Notes under the pieces: generated by a model
The model's input: the letters and a program-made list of their open reading frames with translations, nothing else
Told to the model about the DNA's origin: nothing
Databases searched by the model: none
In this document: one piece after another, positions 11,358-20,364 of the stretch
Position numbering within the stretch: position 1 is the first letter of the stretch
Layout of the letters: every line of letters begins with the position of its first letter
Program-made: the position numbers and the translations under genes
DNA from: Blattamonas nauphoetae
Lineage: Eukaryota > Preaxostyla > Oxymonadida
Reading direction: 5' to 3'
NCBI GenBank assembly: GCA_033064195.1
Contig: JARBJD010000222.1
Span: forward strand, 1 to 64,000
DNA: 64,000 nt

Positions 11358-11531
11358 TATGATCTCCCAGCCATTGAAGATTTGACGATCAGAGCACAAA
11401 AATTCATCGAAATGCATCTTAACATAAGGCGGACACTACCAAGCCAAAGCCGCCCCATCCAAAAGAAGAAACGACTCCATAGTACAAGAAAGGAAGATGA
11501 GCTTGAACATCATATCCCCAGCGTCGATTGA

Positions 11532-13201
11532 CGTAAGTGTGGAATCTGCAATTAGATGTGTGCTCTATTATGTGTATCAATTTTGAATTTCTGTCTATTT
11601 CTCTGAAATATTTATGTCATCTGTTGCTTTTGATCATCACTCCATTTTTTGTTCATTTTTCTCTATGCGTGACCGGAAAGACTACGATTTAAGGGAGGCT
11701 GATCGGCAATGTGTCAATGTCTAATTTTTTTGACGTTGACATGACGGAAATGGAAAGTGTTAGTGGGAACGATAGCATGACCTTCATGGGAAAAAGGAAA
11801 GATGAGACAAACATTTGTGATCACCAGTATGCATTCCTCTCGTAATAACACTCTTTTAAACTAAATACTGTTCGCTTTCTGTGAATAGATATCTTGATCA
11901 AGCTGAAAAGTGGAGTGATGAAAGTTGTTCTCCCTTCTCGTCATTTCCGCACAAATTGACGATATGGAAGCTGAAATATAGCACATTGATTTACTGGTAC
12001 ATCTCCATCAACCATTCGTTGTGTTCAACCTGATTGGGAAGCCCGTTCAAAATCAACTCATCCTTTATCTTCTTCTTTCGGCAGAATTAGTTATCGAACT
12101 ACCCCTCACCCTGTCTGTAGTGATGGAGGTGTGCATTTTTCTGGAACGTGTGAAACGAAAGACAAACTTGGCGCTGCTCATTCGGACGAAATCTGACAAG
12201 CGCTCAAGTCATTTGGAAGTCCTTATCCACGATATCAAAGTCGGGCTATATCTCTCCGAATCTCAACACGAATGAATGAAGTTGAATTGAGCTGGATATG
12301 ACCTCACCATTCGACAGTGTCAGCGTTCCACCCATCGTTCATCTCGATCTACAGGAACACCGAGCAATAGCTGACAACAAGCACGAATCTGTATTATTTG
12401 CACGATAGTTGGAAAAAAATGGCCAAAAAGCACCAGATGTTTATGAGGAAGACTGAAAATAAGAAAAAGGAAAAAGAACATCATACCACCTTGTTTGCAA
12501 CTCCCTTCTCCACCAGACGTCACGACTACCCCATTCAGCGAGTCTGGACAACACAGTGTGCATCTACATCGTCCTCACGCAGACACACTTGTCCATATCC
12601 CCAAATTCCAATCGATCACATAAACGAGTCGAAAACCCATCATCTTCGCTCTATATCGATTTGGGGCAACGAAAAAGGACAGACGGAGGTTGAATGAGCA
12701 ACAGTTCACAATCTGTAGACTGCCCGCCGAGCTGCAGGTGCATGGGAGCGTCGATGTCATCAACGACCGAGCTCGAGGGCGTGGTGAGAGGGAACTTCCC
12801 AAAAAGAAAGAAAAATCGCTCGTAATTGAATAAACTCAAATGAAAATGATTATAAAAGACAATACAAGAAGATCGAGCTCATTTCATTGGTCTCGATGAG
12901 ATGTGGGATGAAAAGAGAAAAATGGACTTCACAAGTTAACAGCAGTCAGTTTATTATCTTTTTGAACAATTTGTCCGGAAGCAACGATCGAATAGAAGCA
13001 GAATAACATGACTAAGAAGCGAACAGATAGCACCTGGTTAAGGGTCTCACAGACGCTCACCGATCCCTGGTTCAAATATCAAATGGCCCACACTTTTGGG
13101 AGTTGTTTGAAGAGGTGTTTCGTATGAACAAAAGGGTGACGTGAGGAACAATGATGGAAACTTGGACACGAAGTGAGAAAGAAAAAGCGAACGATGGGTG
13201 T
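11532..13201. other. No supported gene
   Basis: Between the hAT stop and the next gene only short frames occur (for example 12021-12275 and 12398-12697) with no motif I recognise. Near 13031-13085 a stretch has words like a tRNA A box (TGGTTAAGG) and B box (GGTTCAAAT), but no cloverleaf can be drawn. Confidence 0.5.
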
Positions 13202-14905
13202 TCATTCCTCGGGAAGCGCGCTGCGTCGATAAGGGCGGTTCATTTCTGCCCTCAATCGGGTCCTGTTGAGGACTCTGAAAGAATTCGACGCAAACAGATC
13301 TTCGCATCCCTCTGCGATCATCACGCGGCCCAAATCATTCTGAATCTCCCTCTCACGACCACTTTTCGGCCTGGCGAGGTTGACAGTGAAGAAATACACG
13401 AATCTTCCGATTAATTGGACTGAGGGCATGTTCAGACCAATTCGAACGAGAATGGACGCGAAGAAACGTCGCTGAGACTCGCTCAGATGAGCCGACCACA
13501 GTTTGCTGATTCCCTTCCACACGACGTGTTCCACAAATGGCGTGAGAGCAGCGAGATTTCTCTTTCCTTTGGCAATCATTTCTGTTGTGACTGAGACGAG
13601 CGGGAGGAGATGTGGAAACATGAACGACAGTTCCAGCTGATCCCAGTCCACCCATTTCAAAAATGTCTCCAAAACTGATTTTTGAACGTGAACGGTAGAT
13701 CTCTCTTGCATCAGATCGGTTCCCTTCTCAACAAGCCCCACGAACAGCCGTGGTTCGAGTGGACGGAACTTGTTGGTGAGATTCTGTTGGGAGAGCAATA
13801 AGAAGCAGAATTCATAATCTTCGTAATATTCGCTGCGAAGGATGACAAACACCACTTCCTGAAACAGATGCTGTGGGATTTGGATCTTTTTCTGAAACGC
13901 ACGCACGCGGATAAGTGAGATGTCTGTTGGATCCTCTTGCTTGACGTATTCGGTGAGGAAATAGAAAAATAATTTACCCTTCCTTTCAAACGTGTTGTAT
14001 TTGTTCAGATACGAACGAGCTTTGTTGATCTGTGTTTGGGTCGGGGGAGGAGATTCAGGAAGACGTCGCTTGACCTCCGAAATGTTAAGACAAAGTTCAT
14101 ATCTCTCCTGTGCGTGTTTCAAATCTCGACAAAGATCGTTGACCATCTTGTTAAAGGAATAAAAGAGGTGTCCAGGCAAGAACGGGATCAAATTGAGGAG
14201 AACACGGCGAAAACTGACGGACAGGAAAGAGTGGAACCACAAGCCACTATCGAGGCTAATATATTGGAGAATGCGCTCGTGAGCTCCAAATGAAGCAAGA
14301 AAGCTCACAAGAGGGCTTCGAAGCGGCGAGTCATTTGGCAGAGTTGTGATGCAGTCGAGAGCAGAAGACATGAAGAAGAGACACGAAAAGGGCGTCATCG
14401 TGCTCGAGAAGAATTCCGGTGTGAACATGTCACCCGAGTATTCAATCAGCGATGCAACACTTTCAGCCAGAGTTGGTTCCACGGTTGGCAGGAGAGGATA
14501 TAATTTGGAAATATCCTCGTCTGGCGAACAGGGAGGTGAAGGATCACATTTGGTAAGAATATCATTCACTGTTTCGGGAGGGATGCTCATGATTGTGGCA
14601 AGGATCTCGATCGCCGTCTCCTTCAGTGAATCAACACCAGATATGATCAATGTGAGCAGTGAAGTAACAAATTCAGGTGTAGCCACCGAATCATCCCGTG
14701 GTAGAGATTTCAAACATGACAGCAGTTCTATTGAGGTTTGACAGATTGTTGCGACAGAAGTTTCGTCGAATCTTGGTTGGTTGGGGATGCATGTGAAAAT
14801 ATTCTTTTGGAGAGCAGTAATTAAATCTTGGGCTCGCATGAACTGTTCAGTGTCCATCTGAATCAAAGACAGGTCAAATATCAAATGGCCCACTCTTTTT
14901 GACAA
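13202..14905 (-). CDS. Helical-repeat (armadillo-like) protein, lineage family
   Basis: One uninterrupted minus-strand frame of 567 codons ending in TGA. The sequence is leucine- and phenylalanine-rich with regular amphipathic helices throughout and stretches such as TLLTLIISGVDSLKETAIEIL that look like HEAT/armadillo helices; there are no catalytic motifs, signal peptide or membrane spans. It resembles the armadillo-like family at 20-24 kb in style but I see no clear pairwise match. The first 10 codons lie in a repeat (GGCCCACTCTTTT and flanks) also present at 13073-13100, so the ATG at 14857 (MDTEQF), right behind a possible splice acceptor, may be the true start. Function unknown; a scaffold or adaptor is likely. 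Confidence 0.7.
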   Translation of the reverse strand: MSKRVGHLIFDLSLIQMDTEQFMRAQDLITALQKNIFTCIPNQPRFDETSVATICQTSIELLSCLKSLPRDDSVATPEFVTSLLTLIISGVDSLKETAIEILATIMSIPPETVNDILTKCDPSPPCSPDEDISKLYPLLPTVEPTLAESVASLIEYSGDMFTPEFFSSTMTPFSCLFFMSSALDCITTLPNDSPLRSPLVSFLASFGAHERILQYISLDSGLWFHSFLSVSFRRVLLNLIPFLPGHLFYSFNKMVNDLCRDLKHAQERYELCLNISEVKRRLPESPPPTQTQINKARSYLNKYNTFERKGKLFFYFLTEYVKQEDPTDISLIRVRAFQKKIQIPQHLFQEVVFVILRSEYYEDYEFCFLLLSQQNLTNKFRPLEPRLFVGLVEKGTDLMQERSTVHVQKSVLETFLKWVDWDQLELSFMFPHLLPLVSVTTEMIAKGKRNLAALTPFVEHVVWKGISKLWSAHLSESQRRFFASILVRIGLNMPSVQLIGRFVYFFTVNLARPKSGREREIQNDLGRVMIAEGCEDLFASNSFRVLNRTRLRAEMNRPYRRSALPEE

Positions 14906-15208
14906 AATTCAAAGTGGGGTTTCGTTTGACTTGAACTGCTTAAAAAGAAGCTTAGAAGACGAACAATGTGATAGTACGTCGGATTGAATCACTGAAATTC
15001 GTGTGGTCATTGTCATTCCAGTTTTCGGCTGATCCAACCATTGAATCATCCTCTGTTTGATAAAAATGACTGATTAATCAAAATTCATGCAATTGTGCAA
15101 GCAGATGAATAAAGGTGCTATGATTTCTTATATTCAGTGTCAACCGTCTCGTTCAACGGTGAAAGTGAAGTGTCGATTTCTTCCATCTTCTCGTTTCGAT
15201 TGTCAATC

Positions 15209-16477
15209 CTACAAAATCGGGCTCCGTCTCTTTTCGTATCCAATCGTCGTGTCCGATCCGTGACCTTCACAGCAAAAGAAACGGGTCAGAACGAGAAAAT
15301 CACAGACCGCAAATCACACGCGTGTCGTCGGGAAGAACAAACAATTTGTTTTTGATGGAGTCAACAAGCGTTTCCCAGCTTCCTCCCTGCCAGCACAAAG
15401 AAAAACAAAAAACAGGTGGATCGCAAAATCAGGTCGAATGGAAAAGGGGATACAGGGAGGTCTGTGCGGCCTGTGAAAAGAATAATGAAAGAATAGGGAA
15501 GGACAGACCGACACTGCATGTGGAGGAACAGATCGGATGATCGGATGTGGTTGGAAGGAGAAAAGAGGGATGTGTGAATGGTGAGAAAGAGATGGAGAAT
15601 GAACGGAATGAAGGACCAAAATAATGAAAGGGACGTCAATTAAACGATCAGGACTAAAATTGAGTCAGAAGCGATCGCTCATTTCACACTTTCCCCGAAA
15701 GAGCGTGTCACCAGCGATCAGAATTCCGTCAAACAACAGACACGTTCCGCCTGCAAAGTAACAACACAATCACCACGAACAAGATAAGAATGACGAGAAG
15801 GGCAGGGAAGCACACCGGGGCTGTGTCCAGGGGTGTGGATGACACGGCCTTCGTGCGGGCCGACTTTGAAGATATCGCCTTCTTTATGGGTGGCAACCTG
15901 AGTTGAGGGGAAGGGTGAATGATGATTGGAGGGGACGGAAGGGTAGGTGGGAAAAAGATGAAAAAATGATGATGTTGGGAATAGAGAGAAGAAAAGGAGA
16001 TTGGGCAGAACGGAGAACGGAGACAGGACAGGCATTGAACTGGAGCTGTTTGATGTCATTAGATTCATACTGGAGGCATTGTCGGAAGTGGGGCCCTCGA
16101 TCGGAGCATCATCATCATCAATTGTGGAGATTTCTCATATATAGGGACATCTGCAGGATGGATAGAGGTCTTGACCCCCAAATCCTTCTCCAGTTGGCCT
16201 GTCATGTCAATGTGGTCGAAGTGTCCATGAGTTACTGAACGATGTGACAAATCGGGATTATGACGGAAAAAGGGCAGACAGTAGATCTGTTTTACTTTCA
16301 GTCCAAGACCCTTGACTTTTTCAAGAATTGTCGCTGAGATTTGTGATGAATATGCGAGAACAAACGAATGTCTCCACCAGGATCTACAATGAGTGCCTCT
16401 TTCGATTCATCATCATAAACGATGGTGCAATTGGCTTGGAGGTCACCGACAGGGAAAGAATCGATTTTCAGGACCAT
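15209..16477 (-). CDS. Metallo-beta-lactamase-fold hydrolase, glyoxalase II-like
   Basis: Eight exons can be placed (16477-16366, 16333-16280, 16234-16071, 15897-15816, 15750-15688, 15470-15454, 15386-15308, 15264-15209), all with GT-AG introns, giving 208 residues in one frame. Motifs in order: F-P-V-G-x2-Q-A-N-C near the start, VDPGGD, the metal-binding THGHFDH, HTPGH, AGDTLF, RTDLP, and LPDDTRVICGHG with D-T-T-I-G-Y-E-K at the end. This order is that of hydroxyacylglutathione hydrolase-like enzymes, which split S-lactoylglutathione or similar thioesters using two metal ions. The family is usually 200-260 residues. No targeting peptide is seen, so cytosol is likely. One exon has only 17 bases. 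The start lies 54 bases from the divergent receptor gene. Confidence 0.85.
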
Positions 16478-16531
16478 GATTTCGACTAATGGACGTGGTG
16501 CTCTAATCTGATCGGCCCTTTACGTGTAGAA
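16478..16531. promoter_or_regulatory. 54-bp spacer between divergent start codons
   Basis: The ATG of the hydrolase (minus) and that of the MRH receptor (plus) are separated by only 54 bases, so both promoters or 5' leaders must lie in it or overlap the genes. No TATA-like box stands out. A bidirectional promoter is an inference from spacing. Confidence 0.4.
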
Positions 16532-17579
16532 ATGATCATCTATCTCGCCTTGATCGGCTTTGTCCGAAGTGACGTCGATCTAAAACGCTATAATCTGAAA
16601 AATATTGCACAACCAGCGTTTCTCCGCTCTCTTTTCACACATTTTCAGCGACAAACCTTGGCAACTCAAAATCGATGATGACTTCAATGTCACATACAAT
16701 TTCCGAATTCCAATCCCTAAAACTGAATGGTGTCAGAGGGAAGACTGTCTTGTGGCCGTTCGATACCACGAGGGAGAATGCGAGTGCTACGGAGCCACAG
16801 GTAACGAAGAACTCAACCCAATCGAGAACAACGATGGTGTCTCGTTCAAATGTATGATTATATGATATCTGATCGTCTTATCTCTTATATACGTCATCGT
16901 TTTCACGTGATATTAGATAACGGAGGGGAGCAGACCTCGCATCTCACAAGCGTCATTTATTTGAGATGTGACAAGAAAAACACAGAGCATTCCGCGAAAA
17001 AGGACAGGTCTGTCTCCCTCTCAATTTTTCCTTATTCTTCTTGTTCTTTCTGTGCATTCACATTTTGATCCAAAATTGATCCTGACGCCCTGCTGTGTCT
17101 CATCCCTCATCATTCTCGTTCATCCCTCTCTCCGAATCCAGAGCCCAATTATTCATCACCATTCCCAGCAAATACGGCTGCAAACTCCCACAACCACTCG
17201 GTTGGGGATGGATCTTCATCTTCGTGCTGTTGGGAGCAGCTGTGCTCTTCATCCTCATTGGCATCCCCATCCAGGTTTGTTGCTATTGCTGTCTTCGCAC
17301 TGTCCTCCTTTTCTCAATTTATGGAGACTTTCTCTCTCCCATCCCAAAACCTTCTCAATCTCGATTATTCTCTTCATTTTCTCCTCACTCTCTCCTCTTC
17401 CAGTGCATCCGTGGCAAGAGAGGTCTTGACGCTATTCCGTTCTATCTGTTCTGGGTCTCGATCCCGCGAATGGTTTCTGTGTGTCCCTTCGCTCTTTGAG
17501 TCATTTCTTCCAGACTGGATTCAAGGTTGTTTTTGCTCCGTGCTGCCAAAAGAAATCAGGATTCAACGAGCTCGATTAA
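16532..17579 (+). CDS. Type I membrane protein with MRH domain (ATG27 / mannose-6-phosphate receptor-like)
   Basis: Six exons (16532-16617, 16649-16851, 16917-17007, 17142-17274, 17404-17472, 17514-17579) give 215 residues. A short hydrophobic leader (MIIYLALIGFV) is followed by a cysteine-rich lumenal domain with WCQREDC, CECYG, VIYLRCD and ITIPSKYGC, the typical cysteine frame of mannose-6-phosphate receptor homology domains. Next come a membrane span (FIFVLLGAAVLFILIGIPI) and a cytosolic tail with the GLDAIPFYLFW block and a final FKVVFAPCC, as in ATG27 and Mrl1-type sorting receptors. Role inferred: cargo sorting between Golgi, endosome and lysosome or autophagy-linked traffic. All residues of the fold are present; sugar binding is not proved. 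Confidence 0.85.
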
Positions 17580-17879
17580 TCCTACTGTCATCTTCACACC
17601 TTTTTCACTCATCACCCTTCATTTTGGATTTGGGCTTTCGTGAAGATCGAGATGACAATGATGTGAGGCTGATCTCTCCTCTGTTGGAGTTGATTATTGT
17701 GATTGCGGGATGAAATGACGTCACAAAATGAAGAGATGAACTCTCGTCGTAGGACTTGGATAATAAGGTAAGAAAAATGGTCTGGAAGGTGAATAACACA
17801 GATTCAATGACAGGTAAGTGACGATTTTACAGATTCACAGCAAAATCGAACAGAAAATTGTGTTGGACCGATCTCGTGA
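17580..17879. other. Intergenic 3' ends of the MRH and GILT genes
   Basis: The two genes converge here. No gene or strong hairpin is seen in these 300 bases. Confidence 0.5.
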
Positions 17880-19125
17880 CTACGAACATTCGGCTGGCTT
17901 TGTTCCGGTGTAATGATCACACACAACCTTCACAAGATCAGCCTCACATTCCTTTTGGAGGTCCTCTGAAATAGCGAGATTGGGGAAGGTGGAGAGAAGG
18001 ATGAATGCATAAACAGAACAGAAAAGACAAAATCAATGAAAATGACGACAATATGAAGATAAAACACTCAGAAACACGCAGAGCATCTTCAAACCTGTAT
18101 GCACTCCATCGATCATGAAATATGGGACGTATTTCTTGGGCGGGTTCAATTTGTCGGTTCGTTGCGCAATCTGAACAAAATCACGCGGAAAGAAATCCAA
18201 CCTCGTGCATTAAGAGATTCCCGAGGTCGCCCTTCGCGCAAGCTTCGATGTCGGCGAGAGGGATCGGATAGCGAACCTTTCGGTGACACGTATCAACGTT
18301 CTGAAGGGGATTTTCGGTGGTGTACTGCAGAAAATAAAGAAAATTAAGGGAATGATGATAGAAAGACGAAAAATGGAGAGAACGAGGAATTGGGAGGGTG
18401 AGAATTGTGAGGGAACAGACGAGGCAGTGGACGAAGGGGAAATAGATGTATTGTCTGTTGTTGGCCAGATGCATGGCACAGAGATCGATGTGGTTGAGGT
18501 AGCATTCAGGTTCGCCTGGAAAAGAGATAATGAAATGGTAGTGAGAATTGAGATGAGTGTTGGAGAGTTTAGAATGGTTGAAATAAAGCTTTTGAAACAA
18601 CAACACAATCCAGAAGAGGGTGAGATGACAGGAGGAAGTCGAGACGAGACGCATACCGTGCTGGCAGGTGAAGATGTATCGAGATCCGTTTCTAAACGAG
18701 ATGATGACGATAAGTTGAAATTATCAGAAAAAGAGAACATACTGGGTCTCCTTGGCATTTCCGTATGGAAGAAGGTCGAGGTACTGTGAATAAATGCAGA
18801 GAGAACGTGAACAAGAGTAACGACGACGGCAGACAGCGATTTTTTCAAGATTTGAGGAGAAGACACGGGACAGTTGGTTCTTAAAAGCTCTCTGGGAAGA
18901 TGAAGCTTGGGGTAGAAAGATCATACAACGCAGTCAGGGCAGAGACTTGAAGTGAATGATGAAGATGAAATGGAATGAAGGAGAGAAGAAAACGAACGAT
19001 TCCGTTGCCATGGTGATGTTAACAGGGAGAGCTGCCGATGTTGCCACAAAGATGAGTAGAAGCATGAGGATGATTTTGATGATCCACCCCTCATTTCCTT
19101 CGAAGATCCTAAACAACAACTCCAA
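17880..19125 (-). CDS. GILT-type lysosomal thiol reductase
   Basis: Nine exons (19125-18998, 18945-18930, 18891-18835, 18783-18743, 18691-18657, 18515-18421, 18324-18202, 18170-18095, 17965-17880) sum to 218 residues in one frame. The N-terminus has a hydrophobic signal (IIKIILMLLLIFVATSAA), then ESLCPDC, the CxxC active site, then LLPYGNAKE and the GILT signature CQHG-x2-EC-x2-N-x4-C exactly, and a C-terminal KKYVPYFMIDG and conserved late cysteines. GILT enzymes reduce disulfide bonds of proteins in lysosomes. Family length is 180-260 residues, so it looks complete. Exon 2 is only 16 bases and codes the active site; a later Met in the leader could be the true start. TAG stop at 17880-17882. 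Confidence 0.9.
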
Positions 19126-19334
19126 TCACTTGTTATTTTCATAGAGCCATCTGTTACGATGTGTGTAACAGGTTACATTTATTTCCGACCGTAATAATTC
19201 ACGAACACCGAAAAAGACGTGTTTCTTCAACGAATGTCCAGAGAGGAGAAACGAGACAAAAACATGTTGTGATTGAAAAAGAAGAGAAATTGAAGAAATA
19301 AATAGCGACAAATAAGCTGCCAGGACAACGAATC

Positions 19335-20337
19335 TCAGTATTGCACAGTCTGCTGAACGAGCGCAATCAGTCTGTCGAGTTTGTTCTCAATCGACGCCAC
19401 ACGTGCTTCCAGTTGGTCAATCCGCTCTTGCCCTGGCGGCAGAGCAATGGGATCTTCATAATCAGGCTGTTCGGCCACAACACTGTCGAATTTTTGCTCA
19501 GCTGGTTCTGCCTCGAAATACACAACAGACGAGCTCGCGGGTTCACAAGGCATTGTTTGCGGGTTGGAAGGAGATGTGGGAAGAGAATGGACAGATGTGG
19601 ACTCTGGTTGTGGTTCAATTTGTGGGATTGGCGAATTGGTGCTCGAGTGTGGTGTTTGCCATGAAACTAAGGGTGATTCAGCAATTTCCTCTTTTCTTTC
19701 AGATGAGGTCGGTTGCGTCTGAGATGGCGGCGGAGTTGGCGTGTTTGGATTTTGAATTGGGCGATCATTTCTGGAGTTGTCTGCCTCTTCGGGAATCGCT
19801 TCTTCTTCTCTTTTTTCACATCTCGGTGTCTCTAACTCCGAGATACGTTCTGTTTGGGTTGGTGTTTGTTCTGATCCTCGTTGCACGTGTGAACGAGAAC
19901 GACGTGTCATTGAAAGCGGGGTTTCGTTTCGAAATGACTTCAGTTTCTGTTCTAAGTCATCGAGTATTGATGTTGCTTCAAAAAGAGTTGTCTGAAGATG
20001 GAGGGGAAATCATGATATGTGGAGGTCAGGATGAAAGAATGAAGTGATCACACTTCGAGTCGCATCGAGATGGGTGTTCCCCAAGAATCTCTATATTTCA
20101 TGAACAGTCTCTCACGTTCTTCTTTGTTGCGTTGGAGATCCTGAAAGAAGAATAAAATGCAAAGAACGTGAAAAAGCGAAGACAAGCTACCTGGTCGATT
20201 ATTGTAGTTTTAATTTCATTTCGTGTCACAATTGGTGTTGAATCAGGAACTAAAGCGTAAGTGCTGGAAAGTCCTTGCTTCGGAGAGTGGTTTTCCATCC
20301 TGGAATCCGATTTTGGAAAGGTTGACTTCTGACCCAT
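19335..20337 (-). CDS. Proline/serine-rich protein with C-terminal coiled coil
   Basis: Three exons (20337-20191, 20140-20054, 19991-19335) in phase 0 give 296 residues. Exon 2 (D-L-Q-R-N-K-E-E-R-E-R-L) and the end (ERIDQLEARVASIENKLDRL) are heptad-like coiled coils; the middle is a charged, P/Q/S/T-rich linker without domains. The last 40 residues have the look of a short coiled coil that pairs with a partner or trimerises. No family recognised. Stopping in exon 2 would give only 79 residues; the third exon is preferred because the splice sites keep the frame and the composition. Its ATG is 27 bases from the divergent armadillo-like gene at 20365. Confidence 0.65.
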
Positions 20338-20364
20338 ATCGATTTTATCTCATAGTTAATCAGA

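Larger units (their letters stand above)
6491..11531 (+). pseudogene. hAT-family transposase relic, cut by two insertions
   Basis: Three plus-strand pieces in one register: 6491-7048, 10803-11000 and 11360-11531 (TGA at 11529). The second piece carries the hAT C-terminal dimerisation signature: I-L-L-V-V-P-L-T-T followed by VERLFRSMK and an R-N-R-I stretch, the fully conserved place for the V-E-R-x-F-S motif. The first piece is the preceding helical region; the catalytic N-terminal part and the BED finger are missing upstream, where a TAA at 6488 closes the frame. The 3.7-kb element at 7049-10792 and the 355-bp element at 11003-11357 sit exactly between the pieces, and if each is removed with one copy of its target duplication the frame continues. 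So the gene was still readable when both arrived. Confidence 0.75.

Noticed and set aside
13031-13085. tRNA or tRNA-derived SINE (TGGTTAAGG and GGTTCAAAT)
   Set aside because: No cloverleaf; the T stem does not pair; no tail or duplication seen.
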